A stretch of 64,000 bases of DNA from Bacilli bacterium (GCA_900767605.1 CAAFZT010000048.1:62001-126000); one strand, 5' to 3'. Shown: positions 16,557 through 26,177, counted from the first letter of the stretch. The notes: a model not told the origin generated them from the sequence alone. Translations and numbers: made by a program.

Positions 16557-19148
16557 ATGGAAGAAGAAAAATTTGATATCACGGGCATGAGCTGTGCTGC
16601 CTGCTCCGCCCATGTCCATAAAGCCGTCTCCGCCTTAAAGGGAGTCCGCGAAGTTAGCGTCAACCTTTTGACGAATTCCATGACCCTGCAAAAAGAAGAA
16701 GGGGTGGAGGATAGCCAAATCGTGGAAGCGGTAGAAAAGGCGGGATATGGAGCTAAACGCGTTGGCTCTCAAGATGCGCCCTCCCCTAAAAAGAGCCTAA
16801 AAGAAAACAAGGAAACCAAGCGATTGCTGATTCGCTTCCTTGCTAGCTTCGTCTTGCTTGTTCCCCTGTTTTATTTTGCCATGGGTTCCATGATGGGGTG
16901 GAATATAGGCGTTTTCGGCGAGAATTATTTTTATCTTGGCTTGCTGGAGATGCTTCTATCCGCGGTGATTATGCTGATCAACCGCGCCTTCTTTGTCTCG
17001 GGGTTTAAGAGCTTGATTCACGGGGGCCCCAACATGGACACCCTTGTTTCCTTAGGGTCAGGGGTCGCCTTTATCTATGGAGTAGTCATGATGTTTGTCA
17101 TGGCTTCCTATCTCCAACAAGGGAGCAACCCCGTGGACTGGGATGGAGTCATGAAAGCAGGAATGAACCTCACCTTTGAAACTTCGGGGATGGTTCCTTG
17201 CCTTATTACCATTGGCAAATTCCTAGAATCCTATTCCAAGGGAAAAACAACGAATGCGATTCGTTCGTTATTGGAACTCGCTCCCCAAACGGCCCACGTT
17301 CTTCGTAATGGACAGGAAGAGACGATTCCTGCCGATCAACTTGTTTTAGGTGACCGTTTCGTAGTTCGCCCTGGGGAAGCTTTCCCCGCGGATGGCACGA
17401 TTTTAGAAGGGCAATCAAGCGTCGATGAATCCGCCTTAAGTGGAGAAGCGATGCCCGTAGATAAAAAAGAAGGGGATTTTGTATCCGCGTCTACGATCAA
17501 TCAAAATGGAGCATTGGTATGCCTAGCCAAACGCGTGGGTAAAGACACGACCTTAAGCCAAATCGTGGATATGGTGGAAAATGCCGCGTCGAGCAAAACC
17601 AAGATTTCTCTTCTTGCCGATAAGGTATCGGGTATTTTCGTCCCGACGGTACTAGGGATTGCCGCGCTTACGTTCCTCGGCTGGCTTCTTTTTGGCAAGA
17701 ATTTCGTCTCCGGTTTAGCCTATGAAACCCCATTAAGCTATGCCCTCTCCCGCGCGATTTCGGTTCTCGTTGTCGCTTGCCCGTGCGCGCTAGGATTAGC
17801 CACCCCGGTTGCTATTATGGTAGGAAGTGGCAAAGGAGCCAAAAACGGCATCCTCTTTAAAAATGCATCTTCGTTAGAAGAAACGGGTAAGGCTTCCTTT
17901 GTGGTGCTCGATAAAACGGGCACGATTACGCAGGGAAAACCGAGCGTCGTCGAAGTGCTTCCTGCCTCCAATTTTAAAGAAGAGGAATTGATAAAACTTG
18001 CCTGCGCCTTGGAATCCCGTTCTGAACACCCCCTTGCCAAAGCCGTGAGGGAATATGGAAATAAGAAGATTGACCAAATTCCTTCTATCGAGGATTTCCT
18101 TGCTTTACCAGGGCATGGAATTCAAGGAAAGGTGGAGGGAGAAATTTGCTATGGGGCCAACTTATCTTTTTTCCTTGATCGGCCTTGGATGAATGCTTCG
18201 ATTCAAGAAACGGCCAAAGCCCAGTCTCAAAAAGGGCGAACCCCCTTGTTATTTGAAAAAGGAGGGGAGTACGTAGGTCTTCTTTCGTTAGCGGATCCCA
18301 TCAAAGAAGATTCCAAAGAAGCGATTGCTGCCTTAAAAAATCGCGGTTATATCCCCGTGATTTTAAGCGGAGACAACGCCTTATCCGTCGATGCATTAGC
18401 AAAAGAAGCTGGAATTCGTCATTATGCTTCCGACTTATTGCCTCAAGATAAATTGAATTTCATCTCTAAACTCCAAGAAAAAGGAAAGGTCATCATGGTG
18501 GGGGATGGCATTAACGATGCCCCTGCCTTAACCCAAGCAGATATCGGGATTGCAATCGGAGCGGGAGCGGATATCGCGATTGATTCGGCAGATGTTGTGC
18601 TCATGAAAGGATCGTTGATGGATTTAGTCTATGCCTTGGATTTATCCCGTTACACGATGCTTAACATCAAGGAGAACCTCTTCTGGGCGTTCTTCTATAA
18701 TCTATTGATGATTCCTATTGCCGCGGGGGTTTTCTCTGGGGTTGGATTAGCCAAGTTAAAACCTTGGTACGGGGCGGCCGCGATGGCGTTATCCTCTACT
18801 ACGGTATGCCTCAACGCTTTACGGATCAACGCGTTCCATCTGAAAAAGAAGGGAAAACGCCACTTCTTGAAAGAAAAAGAACTCGAGGAATGGCTTAGCC
18901 ATAACGAATTAAACAATCAAAACTTGAAGGAGGAAAATAAAATGGAAAAAAGAATTCAAGTCGAAGGAATGATGTGCGAGCACTGCGTTGCCCACGTTAA
19001 AAAAGCCTTAGAAGGGGTGAAGGGCGTAGAAAAAACCGAAGTGTCCCTTGCTAAAAAGGAAGCTGTCGTCATTTTAAAAGAAGCAGTATCGGACGAAACT
19101 CTAGTTCATGCGGTAGAAGAAGCTGGATATTCCGCCAAAATCGCCTAA
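16557..19148 (+). CDS. copA: Copper-exporting P1B ATPase with C-terminal CopZ domain
   Basis: 863 residues. The N-terminal metal-binding domain has GMSCAAC near residue 9. The membrane part carries CPCALGLATP near 408 as the Cu(I) site. Catalysis uses SALSGEAMP, DKTGTITQGKP near 452, SEHPLAKA and GDGINDAPAL near 648. After the last membrane helices, residues 796-863 are a second full metal-binding domain with GMMCEHC, identical in layout to a free CopZ chaperone. A C-terminal domain is unusual for this family. The linker LKEENK is the translated Shine-Dalgarno of the domain's own start, which suggests that a separate copZ gene was joined by loss of a stop codon. Confidence 0.95.
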   Translation: MEEEKFDITGMSCAACSAHVHKAVSALKGVREVSVNLLTNSMTLQKEEGVEDSQIVEAVEKAGYGAKRVGSQDAPSPKKSLKENKETKRLLIRFLASFVLLVPLFYFAMGSMMGWNIGVFGENYFYLGLLEMLLSAVIMLINRAFFVSGFKSLIHGGPNMDTLVSLGSGVAFIYGVVMMFVMASYLQQGSNPVDWDGVMKAGMNLTFETSGMVPCLITIGKFLESYSKGKTTNAIRSLLELAPQTAHVLRNGQEETIPADQLVLGDRFVVRPGEAFPADGTILEGQSSVDESALSGEAMPVDKKEGDFVSASTINQNGALVCLAKRVGKDTTLSQIVDMVENAASSKTKISLLADKVSGIFVPTVLGIAALTFLGWLLFGKNFVSGLAYETPLSYALSRAISVLVVACPCALGLATPVAIMVGSGKGAKNGILFKNASSLEETGKASFVVLDKTGTITQGKPSVVEVLPASNFKEEELIKLACALESRSEHPLAKAVREYGNKKIDQIPSIEDFLALPGHGIQGKVEGEICYGANLSFFLDRPWMNASIQETAKAQSQKGRTPLLFEKGGEYVGLLSLADPIKEDSKEAIAALKNRGYIPVILSGDNALSVDALAKEAGIRHYASDLLPQDKLNFISKLQEKGKVIMVGDGINDAPALTQADIGIAIGAGADIAIDSADVVLMKGSLMDLVYALDLSRYTMLNIKENLFWAFFYNLLMIPIAAGVFSGVGLAKLKPWYGAAAMALSSTTVCLNALRINAFHLKKKGKRHFLKEKELEEWLSHNELNNQNLKEENKMEKRIQVEGMMCEHCVAHVKKALEGVKGVEKTEVSLAKKEAVVILKEAVSDETLVHAVEEAGYSAKIA
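18942..19148 (+). CDS. copZ: Possible free CopZ chaperone from an internal start in copA
   Basis: In frame with copA, AAGGAGG (18927-18933) is followed after 8 bases by ATG (18942-18944), opening a 68-residue product that starts MEKRIQVEGMMCEHC and ends with copA. The signal is as good as any in the window. A separate copper chaperone could therefore be made alongside the fused form. Its production is inferred, not shown. Confidence 0.6.
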   Translation: MEKRIQVEGMMCEHCVAHVKKALEGVKGVEKTEVSLAKKEAVVILKEAVSDETLVHAVEEAGYSAKIA

Positions 19149-19149
19149 A

Positions 19150-20046
19150 TCAAAGGGTTTGGGCCTTTTGGTGATAAAGGGACGTTAAGTCTTCGAGGAG
19201 TTCGGGATCGACAAAATCCTTGAGGAAGACCAAAGACAATTCACGAATCATATTGAGGTTTTCGATGGGGCGGACCGTTAAGGTGTGTGCTCTTAATTCC
19301 TCGTAGCAAGCGGATTTAGGGAGAACGGAAATACCAAGGTCTTTTTGGACCAAGGCTTTAATCGTGGATACGGCGTCGATTTCAAGGATGATATTGAAGT
19401 CGTCGATCGCGATATGCTCGGCTTCTAGCTCCGCGTAGAAAAGGCTGCTGGTCCCGGAAGTAGAAGAACGGACGATCATCCGTTCTTTTTTGATGTCTTC
19501 CACCGTTAGGATTTTTTTCTTCGCCAAGGGATTGGAATTGGACATAACGGCAACAAGCGAATCGGTATCCAAAAGAACGGAAGAGAATTTACGGCTAGGG
19601 ACTTTGCCTTCCACGACTGCTAAATCAATTTCGTAAGTGGATAACTTATCATAAAGGTTTCTTATGGAGTCAGAAATAATACTTATATGAGAACCCTTTC
19701 GCATCGTTGAATAATCCGCGAGGACTTCCGGGATGATGTTGGACTCGGAAGTATGGGTAATTCCAACGACCAACGACTTGGCGTGTTTTTTGTTATCGGC
19801 GATTTTCCGTTCCATGTCGCTATAAAGGGATTGGATGCGGCGCGCGTATTTAATCAAAATCGCCCCGTCATCGGTGGGAACGGCTTCGTTGCCCACGCGA
19901 ACAAAAATGCGGATTCCATATTCTTGTTCCAATAAACGGATGTGTTGGGAGATGGCGGGTTGCGTCAAGTTGAGCGCTTTGGCCGCCGCAGTGTAGGTTT
20001 TGTTCTCCGCGACGGATAAAAGGGTTAAGAGTTTATTGTCAATCAT
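19150..20046 (-). CDS. LysR-family transcriptional regulator
   Basis: 298 residues from the ATG at 20046. Residues 1-60 are the LysR winged helix (AAAKALNLTQPAISQHIRLLE). The rest is the periplasmic-binding-protein-like effector domain (SLVVGITHT, DLAVVEGKV, VSTIKALVQKDLGISVLP), closest in style to CysB/CysL-like members. A longer frame to 20310 covers the divergent promoter and is rejected. TATCAT lies 6 bases before the ATG with no Shine-Dalgarno, so the message may be leaderless. It is divergent from the MATE gene, its likeliest target. Confidence 0.9.
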   Translation of the reverse strand: MIDNKLLTLLSVAENKTYTAAAKALNLTQPAISQHIRLLEQEYGIRIFVRVGNEAVPTDDGAILIKYARRIQSLYSDMERKIADNKKHAKSLVVGITHTSESNIIPEVLADYSTMRKGSHISIISDSIRNLYDKLSTYEIDLAVVEGKVPSRKFSSVLLDTDSLVAVMSNSNPLAKKKILTVEDIKKERMIVRSSTSGTSSLFYAELEAEHIAIDDFNIILEIDAVSTIKALVQKDLGISVLPKSACYEELRAHTLTVRPIENLNMIRELSLVFLKDFVDPELLEDLTSLYHQKAQTL

Positions 20047-20167
20047 GACTCTATGATATAACAAAAACTTATGGAACCCTAGAAAACAATAAAGTTTCTT
20101 TTTGTTGGATTTGCCTATGATACCTCCTAGTGACGTCAAAGCCATGTCAAAAGGAGGGGGTTTTAGC

Positions 20168-21580
20168 ATGAAGAACGACAAAGAGCGCGATTTATTTGCC
20201 AACAAACCGATTTGGTATGCCATCCTCTCTTTGGCCGTGCCTTCCGTTCTTGGCCAATTGATTTTGGTTTTATATAACCTCGCGGATACTTTTTTCGTCG
20301 GGCTCGCCAATAATAACGCGATGCTTACAGCCGTTACGGTTGTTATGCCCGCCTACATGTTTTTAAGCGCGATTGCCAATTTGTTTGGCGTGGGCGCTGC
20401 TAGTTTGATTTCCCGCAGCATTGGGGCTGGGATTCCGGAGAAAGCCAAGCATGCCTTCGCTTTTTCAGTTTATGGGTCTTTGGTCGTTGGCGCAGTTTAT
20501 TGCTTGCTTTGCCTTTTCTTCGCGGATGGGTTTATTGATTTGCTGGGTGGAACCGATCCCGAGGTTCACGCAAATGCGGTGAAATACCTTTATATTTGCA
20601 TCGTTTTCTGCGGTGTCCCCACCATTTTAAATAACACATTGGCTCATTTGCTCCGCGCTCACGGGATGAGTTTTCACGCTTCCTTAGGCGTTGTTTTAGG
20701 CGGTATCCTCAACGTCGCCTTTGATCCTTTGTTCATGTTCGTGATTCTTGGGAAAGAAAACGTCGTTTTGGGTGCGGGCTTGGCCACGGGATTAAGCAAC
20801 GTCATCGCTCTTCTTTATTACGTCGTACTTTTGATCATCAAAAGAAAGAAGATCCTTTTTACCCTTGTCCCGAGCAAGGCCATGTTTCAACGTCATATCC
20901 CCGTGGACATCCTGCTTGTAGGCTTGCCCGCTTGCCTTATGACCCTTTGCGAGAATATCTCCTATGCGATTTTGGATAAGATGATGTCGTCCTTTGGCTT
21001 AAGCGCCCAAACGGGAATCGGCGCGGCCAAAAAGGTCAACATGGTCGCCCATAGCGTCGTCCGTGGCATGGCCCAAGGCGTCTTGCCGCTAATTGGGTAT
21101 AACGCGACGAGCGGGGATCATCACCGCATGAAGAAAGCGGTCTATCTTTCTACCGGAATCTCAGCCACCATCGCCATCGTTTGCTTCCTCATCAATTTCA
21201 TTTTCCCAACGGCTTTGCTCCGCATCTTCTTAAACGATCCGACGAACCCCGCCCTTCCCTATGGGACGAAGTTCCTGCGCATTCTTTCCGTGGGTGCCCC
21301 CTTCTCTGCGGTTGCCTATTCGATCATTTCCTTCTTCCAGGCTGTAGGAAAAGGCGGCAGAAGTTTGTTGCTTGCCTTGCTCCGTAAAGGCATTTTGGAT
21401 ATCCCTGTCATGTTCGTTCTCTTTTTCTGCGGATTGCCCAGCGAAATCTCCATGTTCGGCATCGTGGGGGCCACACCTATCGCCGACTTCGTTTGTTTCT
21501 TAATCGCTTTGATTCTTTTCTTCAGCTTCTTGAAACAGCATGCGGCGATGTTTGACGACAAGACGTTGGAAGATAACTGA
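20168..21580 (+). CDS. MATE-family multidrug efflux transporter
   Basis: 470 residues from the ATG at 20168, after AAGGAGG. Twelve membrane segments in two similar halves: the first half starts with PIWYAILSLAVPSVLGQLILVLYN (positions 12 on) and has the usual NLADTFFVG, the second restarts near residue 230. It is of the DinF/NorM-like branch that uses Na+ or H+ to expel drugs or metabolites. It lies divergent from a LysR regulator, which probably controls it. Substrate unknown. Confidence 0.92.
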   Translation: MKNDKERDLFANKPIWYAILSLAVPSVLGQLILVLYNLADTFFVGLANNNAMLTAVTVVMPAYMFLSAIANLFGVGAASLISRSIGAGIPEKAKHAFAFSVYGSLVVGAVYCLLCLFFADGFIDLLGGTDPEVHANAVKYLYICIVFCGVPTILNNTLAHLLRAHGMSFHASLGVVLGGILNVAFDPLFMFVILGKENVVLGAGLATGLSNVIALLYYVVLLIIKRKKILFTLVPSKAMFQRHIPVDILLVGLPACLMTLCENISYAILDKMMSSFGLSAQTGIGAAKKVNMVAHSVVRGMAQGVLPLIGYNATSGDHHRMKKAVYLSTGISATIAIVCFLINFIFPTALLRIFLNDPTNPALPYGTKFLRILSVGAPFSAVAYSIISFFQAVGKGGRSLLLALLRKGILDIPVMFVLFFCGLPSEISMFGIVGATPIADFVCFLIALILFFSFLKQHAAMFDDKTLEDN

Positions 21581-21686
21581 ACTTCGCTTCGAAAATTGGC
21601 CAAAATTTGCGCGTACGCATTTTTATCATCCTCAAAATGGGACGAAACCCTTATACTAAAAGGCTGTGAGCTATAAGGAGCCGCTT

Positions 21687-23174
21687 ATGGATAAGATTGG
21701 TTTTGACTGTGAAAAATATTTTGCAATGCAATCGAGCCGAATTGAGGAGCGTATTGCCCAATTTGGTGGCAAACTCTACCTCGAATTTGGTGGCAAACTC
21801 TTCGACGATTATCACGCTTCTCGCGTCTTGCCGGGGTTTAAACCCGATGCCAAACTCCAGTTGCTCCTTCGGATGAAAGAAAGTGCCGAAATCGTCATCT
21901 CCATTAACGCGGAGGCGATTGCTTCCGGCAAAGTCCGCGAAGATTTGGGCATTACTTATAACCAAGACGTCCTTCGCTTGATCGATGCTTTCCGCGCGGC
22001 GGGGTTATATGTTGGCTCGGTTTGTTTAACGCGTTACAAAGGCCAAAAAGCGGCGAAGAGCTTTGAGCGCTTCCTGGCCAAGCAAGGCGTGAAGACCTAT
22101 CACCTTTATGATATCCCTGACTACCCCTTTGCCGTGGATCATATCGTCAGCGATGATGGGTTAGGGAAGAATGATTACATTGAAACCACCCGCCCGTTGG
22201 TTGTCGTGACTGCCCCGGGACCGGGAAGCGGAAAAATGGCGACCTGCATTTCCCAACTTTACCAAGATAATCTTCGCGGCGTGAAATCGGGCTATGCCAA
22301 GTTTGAGACGTTCCCGATTTGGAATTTGCCTTTAAAGCACCCCGTCAATTTGGCTTATGAAGCCGCGACGGCGGATCTTAATGACGTCAACATGATCGAC
22401 CCCTACCATTTAGAAGCCTATGGGGTGTCGACGGTCAACTACAACCGCGATATCGAAAATTTCCCGGTTTTGAATCACTTGTTTACCAAGATTTTTGGCA
22501 AATCCCCGTATCAATCCCCCACGGATATGGGTGTTAACATGGCGGGATATTGCATTTCGGACGACGCGGTTTGTCAAGAAGCGGCCCGTCAGGAAATCAT
22601 TAGGAGGTACCTTCGCTCCTTGGTAGACCTTCAACGCGGGAAAGTGGAAGAAAACGTTCCTGCCAAAATTCTTTCCATCATGAAGGCAAACGGAATTGAA
22701 GTGGACGAACGCGCTTGCGTCGCCCCTGCGAAAGAACGTGCCGCCAAAACGGGGAGACCCGCCTGCGCGATCGAACTTAATAATGGTGCAATCTTCACCG
22801 GCAAAACTAGTTCCTTGTTGGGCCCAGCCGGAGCCATGCTTCTTAACGCCCTGAAATCCCTTGCCGGAATTGGCGATGGCGTTTTGGTTTTGCCCGCAGC
22901 GATTCTAGAACCGGTATGCGCATTAAAAACGGACGCCTTGCACGGTCATAACCCCCGCCTTCATATCAGCGAACTTTTGGTGACCCTTGCGATTTCCGCA
23001 ATCACGAACCCCTTAGCGGACCTTGTCATGAAACAACTCCCCAAACTTCGCGGAGCCCAAGCCCATAGTAGCGTCATCCTTTCGGAAACGGACGCGGATA
23101 CCCTGCGTAAACTAGGCGTTGATTTGACCTGCGAACCGGTTTACGACTCCAAAAAACTCTATCATTCCAAATAA
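21687..23174 (+). CDS. DUF1846 (UPF0371) family protein
   Basis: 495 residues from the ATG at 21687, after TAAGGAG. QFGGKLYLEFGGKLFDDYHA, TAPGPGSGKMATCISQLY and PTDMGVNMAGYCI are the hallmark blocks of the UPF0371 family. The family is well conserved in Bacillota; solved members have a nucleotide-binding-like fold but no agreed function. The length is normal. It appears to be transcribed alone. Confidence 0.93.
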   Translation: MDKIGFDCEKYFAMQSSRIEERIAQFGGKLYLEFGGKLFDDYHASRVLPGFKPDAKLQLLLRMKESAEIVISINAEAIASGKVREDLGITYNQDVLRLIDAFRAAGLYVGSVCLTRYKGQKAAKSFERFLAKQGVKTYHLYDIPDYPFAVDHIVSDDGLGKNDYIETTRPLVVVTAPGPGSGKMATCISQLYQDNLRGVKSGYAKFETFPIWNLPLKHPVNLAYEAATADLNDVNMIDPYHLEAYGVSTVNYNRDIENFPVLNHLFTKIFGKSPYQSPTDMGVNMAGYCISDDAVCQEAARQEIIRRYLRSLVDLQRGKVEENVPAKILSIMKANGIEVDERACVAPAKERAAKTGRPACAIELNNGAIFTGKTSSLLGPAGAMLLNALKSLAGIGDGVLVLPAAILEPVCALKTDALHGHNPRLHISELLVTLAISAITNPLADLVMKQLPKLRGAQAHSSVILSETDADTLRKLGVDLTCEPVYDSKKLYHSK

Positions 23175-23217
23175 CCTTTTTTGCGCGAGTTAGTCATAAA
23201 CGCCTCCCACCTTGCAC

Positions 23218-23262
23218 AAGTTGAGCAACGCGTTGCCAACTTTGAGCAGTCAAAGGTACAAT
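23218..23262 (+). promoter_or_regulatory. rhaA promoter with overlapping dyads
   Basis: TTGCCA (23233-23238) and TACAAT (23257-23262) are 18 bases apart. A 12-bp inverted repeat with one bulged A (AAGTTG-A-GCAACG / CGTTGCCAACTT) covers 23218-23242 and overlaps the -35. A second dyad CTTTGA-GCAG-TCAAAG (23240-23255) fills the spacer. A repressor not encoded nearby is expected. Confidence 0.6.
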
Positions 23263-23302
23263 ACCCTTAGCCCTTTTTAGAGGGCGTTTTGAAGGAGAAA
23301 TT

Positions 23303-24550
23303 ATGACCCGTTTCGAAGAAGCGAAAATCATCTATGCCCAAAATGGCGTGGATGTTGAAGAAGCGCTCAACAAAGTGAAAAACATTCCCATCTCCGTCCA
23401 TTGCTGGCAAGGCGATGACGTTTTGGGTTTTGAAGGAATGAAATCCCTTTCTGGTGGTATTCAAACTACCGGCAATTACCCTGGACGTGCCCGCACCCCG
23501 GAAGAACTGATGGCGGATATCGAGAAATCGTTCTCGTTTATGCCGGGTAAGAAGCGTTTGAACCTTCACGCCTGCTACGCGATTTTAGGCGAAGATGAAG
23601 GCAAGGTGGACCGCGATGCCTATACCTTTAAATATTTCAAACCCTGGGTGGATTTTGTGAAGAAAATCGGTTTGGATGGCATTGACTTCAACCCGACTTT
23701 CTTTGGCCATCCCCGCGTCAAAGATAACCTCACCCTTTCTTCCCCCGACGAAGAAACCCGCAAATTCTGGGTGGAACACGGTCGTCGTAGCCTTGAAATC
23801 GCCAGCGAACTTGGCAAAGCCTTCGGCAAGCCCTGCTTCGTGAATATCTGGATCCCCGATGGATATAAGGATGTCCCCGCGGATCGCCTTGGCCCCCGTC
23901 AAAGACTCAAAAAATCCTTGGATGAAATCATCGATTGGCCGGGTTATGACCGTAAGTTTGTCACCATCGCCGTCGAAAGCAAAGTCTTCGGCATTGGACT
24001 AGAATCCTTCACGGTTGGATCTAACGAATTCTACCAGAACTATGCGGCCAAAAAAGGCATCCTCTGCCTTATGGATATGGGCCATTATCACCCCACCGAA
24101 GTGGTCTCGGAAAAGATTTCTTCTCTCCTTTGCTTCTATGATAAACTCGCCCTCCACGTCTCTCGTCCGGTCCGTTGGGACTCTGACCATGTCGTGATCT
24201 TCGATGACGAACTCAAGGAAGTGGCCAAGGAAATCATCCGTAACCACGCGGAAGACAAAGTCATCATCGGACTCGACTATTTCGATGCTTCCATCAACCG
24301 TCTTGTGGCTTGGACTACCGGCGAACGTTCCATGGAGAAGGCTCTTCTTTACGCCGCTTTGCTTCCTAACGAAGAAATGAAGAAGCTTCAAGACAACGCG
24401 GAATTTAGCAAGCTCCTTTATCTCCAAGAACACGCGAAAATGCTTCCCTTCGACGCGGTTTATCAAGAATATTTGACCCGCCAAGGACTTGAAGAAGATT
24501 ACTTCACCCCGCTTCACCAATACGAAGAAGAAGTCCTTTCCAAAAGATAA
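23303..24550 (+). CDS. rhaA: L-rhamnose isomerase
   Basis: 415 residues after GAAGGAGAAATT. ISVHCWQGDDVLGFE, LNLHACYAI, GIDFNPTFFGHP and LCLMDMGHYHPTE are characteristic of L-rhamnose isomerase, with the metal-binding Glu, Asp and His residues in place. The enzyme converts L-rhamnose to L-rhamnulose. No rhaB, rhaD or transporter gene is near, so the rest of the pathway must lie elsewhere. A terminator hairpin follows. Confidence 0.95.
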   Translation: MTRFEEAKIIYAQNGVDVEEALNKVKNIPISVHCWQGDDVLGFEGMKSLSGGIQTTGNYPGRARTPEELMADIEKSFSFMPGKKRLNLHACYAILGEDEGKVDRDAYTFKYFKPWVDFVKKIGLDGIDFNPTFFGHPRVKDNLTLSSPDEETRKFWVEHGRRSLEIASELGKAFGKPCFVNIWIPDGYKDVPADRLGPRQRLKKSLDEIIDWPGYDRKFVTIAVESKVFGIGLESFTVGSNEFYQNYAAKKGILCLMDMGHYHPTEVVSEKISSLLCFYDKLALHVSRPVRWDSDHVVIFDDELKEVAKEIIRNHAEDKVIIGLDYFDASINRLVAWTTGERSMEKALLYAALLPNEEMKKLQDNAEFSKLLYLQEHAKMLPFDAVYQEYLTRQGLEEDYFTPLHQYEEEVLSKR

Positions 24551-24567
24551 TTCAAAAAATATTCGAT

Positions 24568-24590
24568 AAGATGGGCATTTCGCCCATCTT
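24568..24590 (+). terminator. rhaA terminator
   Basis: AAGATGGGC (24568-24576) pairs with GCCCATCTT (24582-24590) around a 5-base loop, followed by a short T-rich run. Confidence 0.75.
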
Positions 24591-24626
24591 TTCGTTTATA
24601 GGAATAAGAGGCTTAATCCAGGATAC

Positions 24627-24709
24627 GCTCTAAAAATATGTAAAAGAAGGTGTGTATTGGCTCTAAAAATATGCAATTTTGAACACTGATTGGCTCTAAA
24701 AATATGCAA
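24627..24709 (+). repeat. Three 17-bp iterons with exact 33-bp period
   Basis: GCTCTAAAAATATGYAA occurs at 24627-24643, 24660-24676 and 24693-24709, each start exactly 33 bases after the last (about three helical turns). The last copy ends 4 bases before the -35 box. The core TAAAAATATGCAA also lies upstream of the other DUF4143 gene in the same orientation. Confidence 0.85.
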
Positions 24710-24713
24710 CTTC

Positions 24714-24742
24714 TTGCAAAAAATGGATGTTCTTATTACTAT
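24714..24742 (+). promoter_or_regulatory. Promoter of the second DUF4143 ATPase
   Basis: TTGCAA (24714-24719), a 17-base spacer and TACTAT (24737-24742). The iteron array sits immediately upstream, all copies on one face of the helix. Confidence 0.65.
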
Positions 24743-24766
24743 TTTTTAATAAAGGAGGGATGAGAA

Positions 24767-26116
24767 ATGTATTTGAAGCGCAAGATTGATGATTTTCTCA
24801 TGAAATGGAAGGAGAATCCCAATCGGCTACCCCTCATTGTCAAAGGGAGCCGTCAAATCGGAAAGACGGAATCCATTCGTCATTTTGCTCAAGCCGCTGG
24901 TTATGAGAGTTTCATCGAAATCAATTTCGTAAGCGAGGCCAAATATAAACGCATTATTGATGACGGCTATTCGGCGTCCTCGATTGTTAAAAATATCTCC
25001 TTTTTAGATCCTTCCAAGAAATTTATTGATGGGAAAACTTTAATCTTTTTCGACGAAATCACCGAATTTCCGGAGATTGCCACCTCCTTAAAGTTTTTTA
25101 AGGAAGATGGACGATTTGACGTTATCTGCAGCGGCTCTTTGCTTGGGGTTAGCTATAAAAGAATTGAAAGCAATAGCGTAGGTTATAAATACGATTACGA
25201 AATGCTGTCCATGGATTTCGAAGAATTCCTTTGGGCTAAAGGATATAACGAAGATCTTGTGAACGACATGCTTATGCATATGCGCGACCTCAAGCCATTT
25301 AGCTCGTTAGATATGTCGGTTCTCCAGTCTCTTTTCCTGGATTATTCCGTGCTAGGTGGAATGCCAATTGTTGTACGGAATTATATTGAAAAAGGAAGCT
25401 TCGAGGGGTCGCTGGACTTGCAACGTCAACTGATTGCCGATTATCGAGAGGATATCCGTAAGTATGCATCCGGTTTAGACCAAACTCGTATTTTGAATGT
25501 TTTTAATAGCATCCCTTCGCAATTAGCAAAAGAAAATAAGAAGTTTCAAGTGTCCAAGGTGGCACAGGGGGCTAATTTCCGTGATTACCGCGGTTGCGTG
25601 GAATGGCTAGTGGACGCGGGAATTGTCAACGCCTGTTATTGCTTGAATTTTCCAGAACTCCCTTTGTCGGGCAATTGTGTCTACGACAAATACAAACTTT
25701 ATTTTGCCGACACCGGCCTCCTTGTTTCCTTGTTGGATAACGAATCCCAAGAAGATTTGCGCGCGAACAAAAATCTTGGCGTTTATAAAGGGGCACTTTA
25801 CGAAAATTTCGTGGGGGAGGCTTTGGTGAAATCCGGTTATCAACTTTACTATTACAAACGAGGGGACGGGACGTTAGAGGAAGATTTCTTCCTTCGCACG
25901 ATGGACCACTTGGTGCCTGTAGAGGTAAAGGCCAATGCAGGAAAATCGAAATCCTTGCAAACATTGATTTCCTCAAACAAATATCCTGACATTGCATTTG
26001 GCATAAAATTATCCGCAAATAACATTGGATATAGCGAAAGGGTTTATACCCTCCCTTATTTTTGTACCTTCCTTGTAAAACGATGGTTGAAGGACTTTAA
26101 ACCGAATCTCGATTAA
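24767..26116 (+). CDS. DUF4143-type AAA ATPase
   Basis: 449 residues, complete. Walker A GSRQIGKTE near residues 27-35; Walker B LIFFDEITE near 92-100; VICSGSLLG near 121 as sensor; then the DUF4143 part with GGMPIVV and YFADTGLLVSLL. It ends with GTLEEDFFLR and LVPVEVKA near 377-402, the acidic and EVK residues of a PD-(D/E)XK nuclease-like fold. AAAGGAGGG precedes the ATG. It stands alone as an accessory gene behind the 33-bp iterons. Target and trigger are unknown. Confidence 0.9.
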   Translation: MYLKRKIDDFLMKWKENPNRLPLIVKGSRQIGKTESIRHFAQAAGYESFIEINFVSEAKYKRIIDDGYSASSIVKNISFLDPSKKFIDGKTLIFFDEITEFPEIATSLKFFKEDGRFDVICSGSLLGVSYKRIESNSVGYKYDYEMLSMDFEEFLWAKGYNEDLVNDMLMHMRDLKPFSSLDMSVLQSLFLDYSVLGGMPIVVRNYIEKGSFEGSLDLQRQLIADYREDIRKYASGLDQTRILNVFNSIPSQLAKENKKFQVSKVAQGANFRDYRGCVEWLVDAGIVNACYCLNFPELPLSGNCVYDKYKLYFADTGLLVSLLDNESQEDLRANKNLGVYKGALYENFVGEALVKSGYQLYYYKRGDGTLEEDFFLRTMDHLVPVEVKANAGKSKSLQTLISSNKYPDIAFGIKLSANNIGYSERVYTLPYFCTFLVKRWLKDFKPNLD

Positions 26117-26177
26117 AGCAAGTTTTATCGTTTTCATTTGATTTTGGTTTGTCTTTGACCCGTGGCATAATTACCCC

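Noticed and set aside
21754..21808. Apparent tandem duplication FGGKLYLEFGGKLFDD in the DUF1846 protein
   Set aside because: The repeated FGGK pattern is a normal conserved part of this family.
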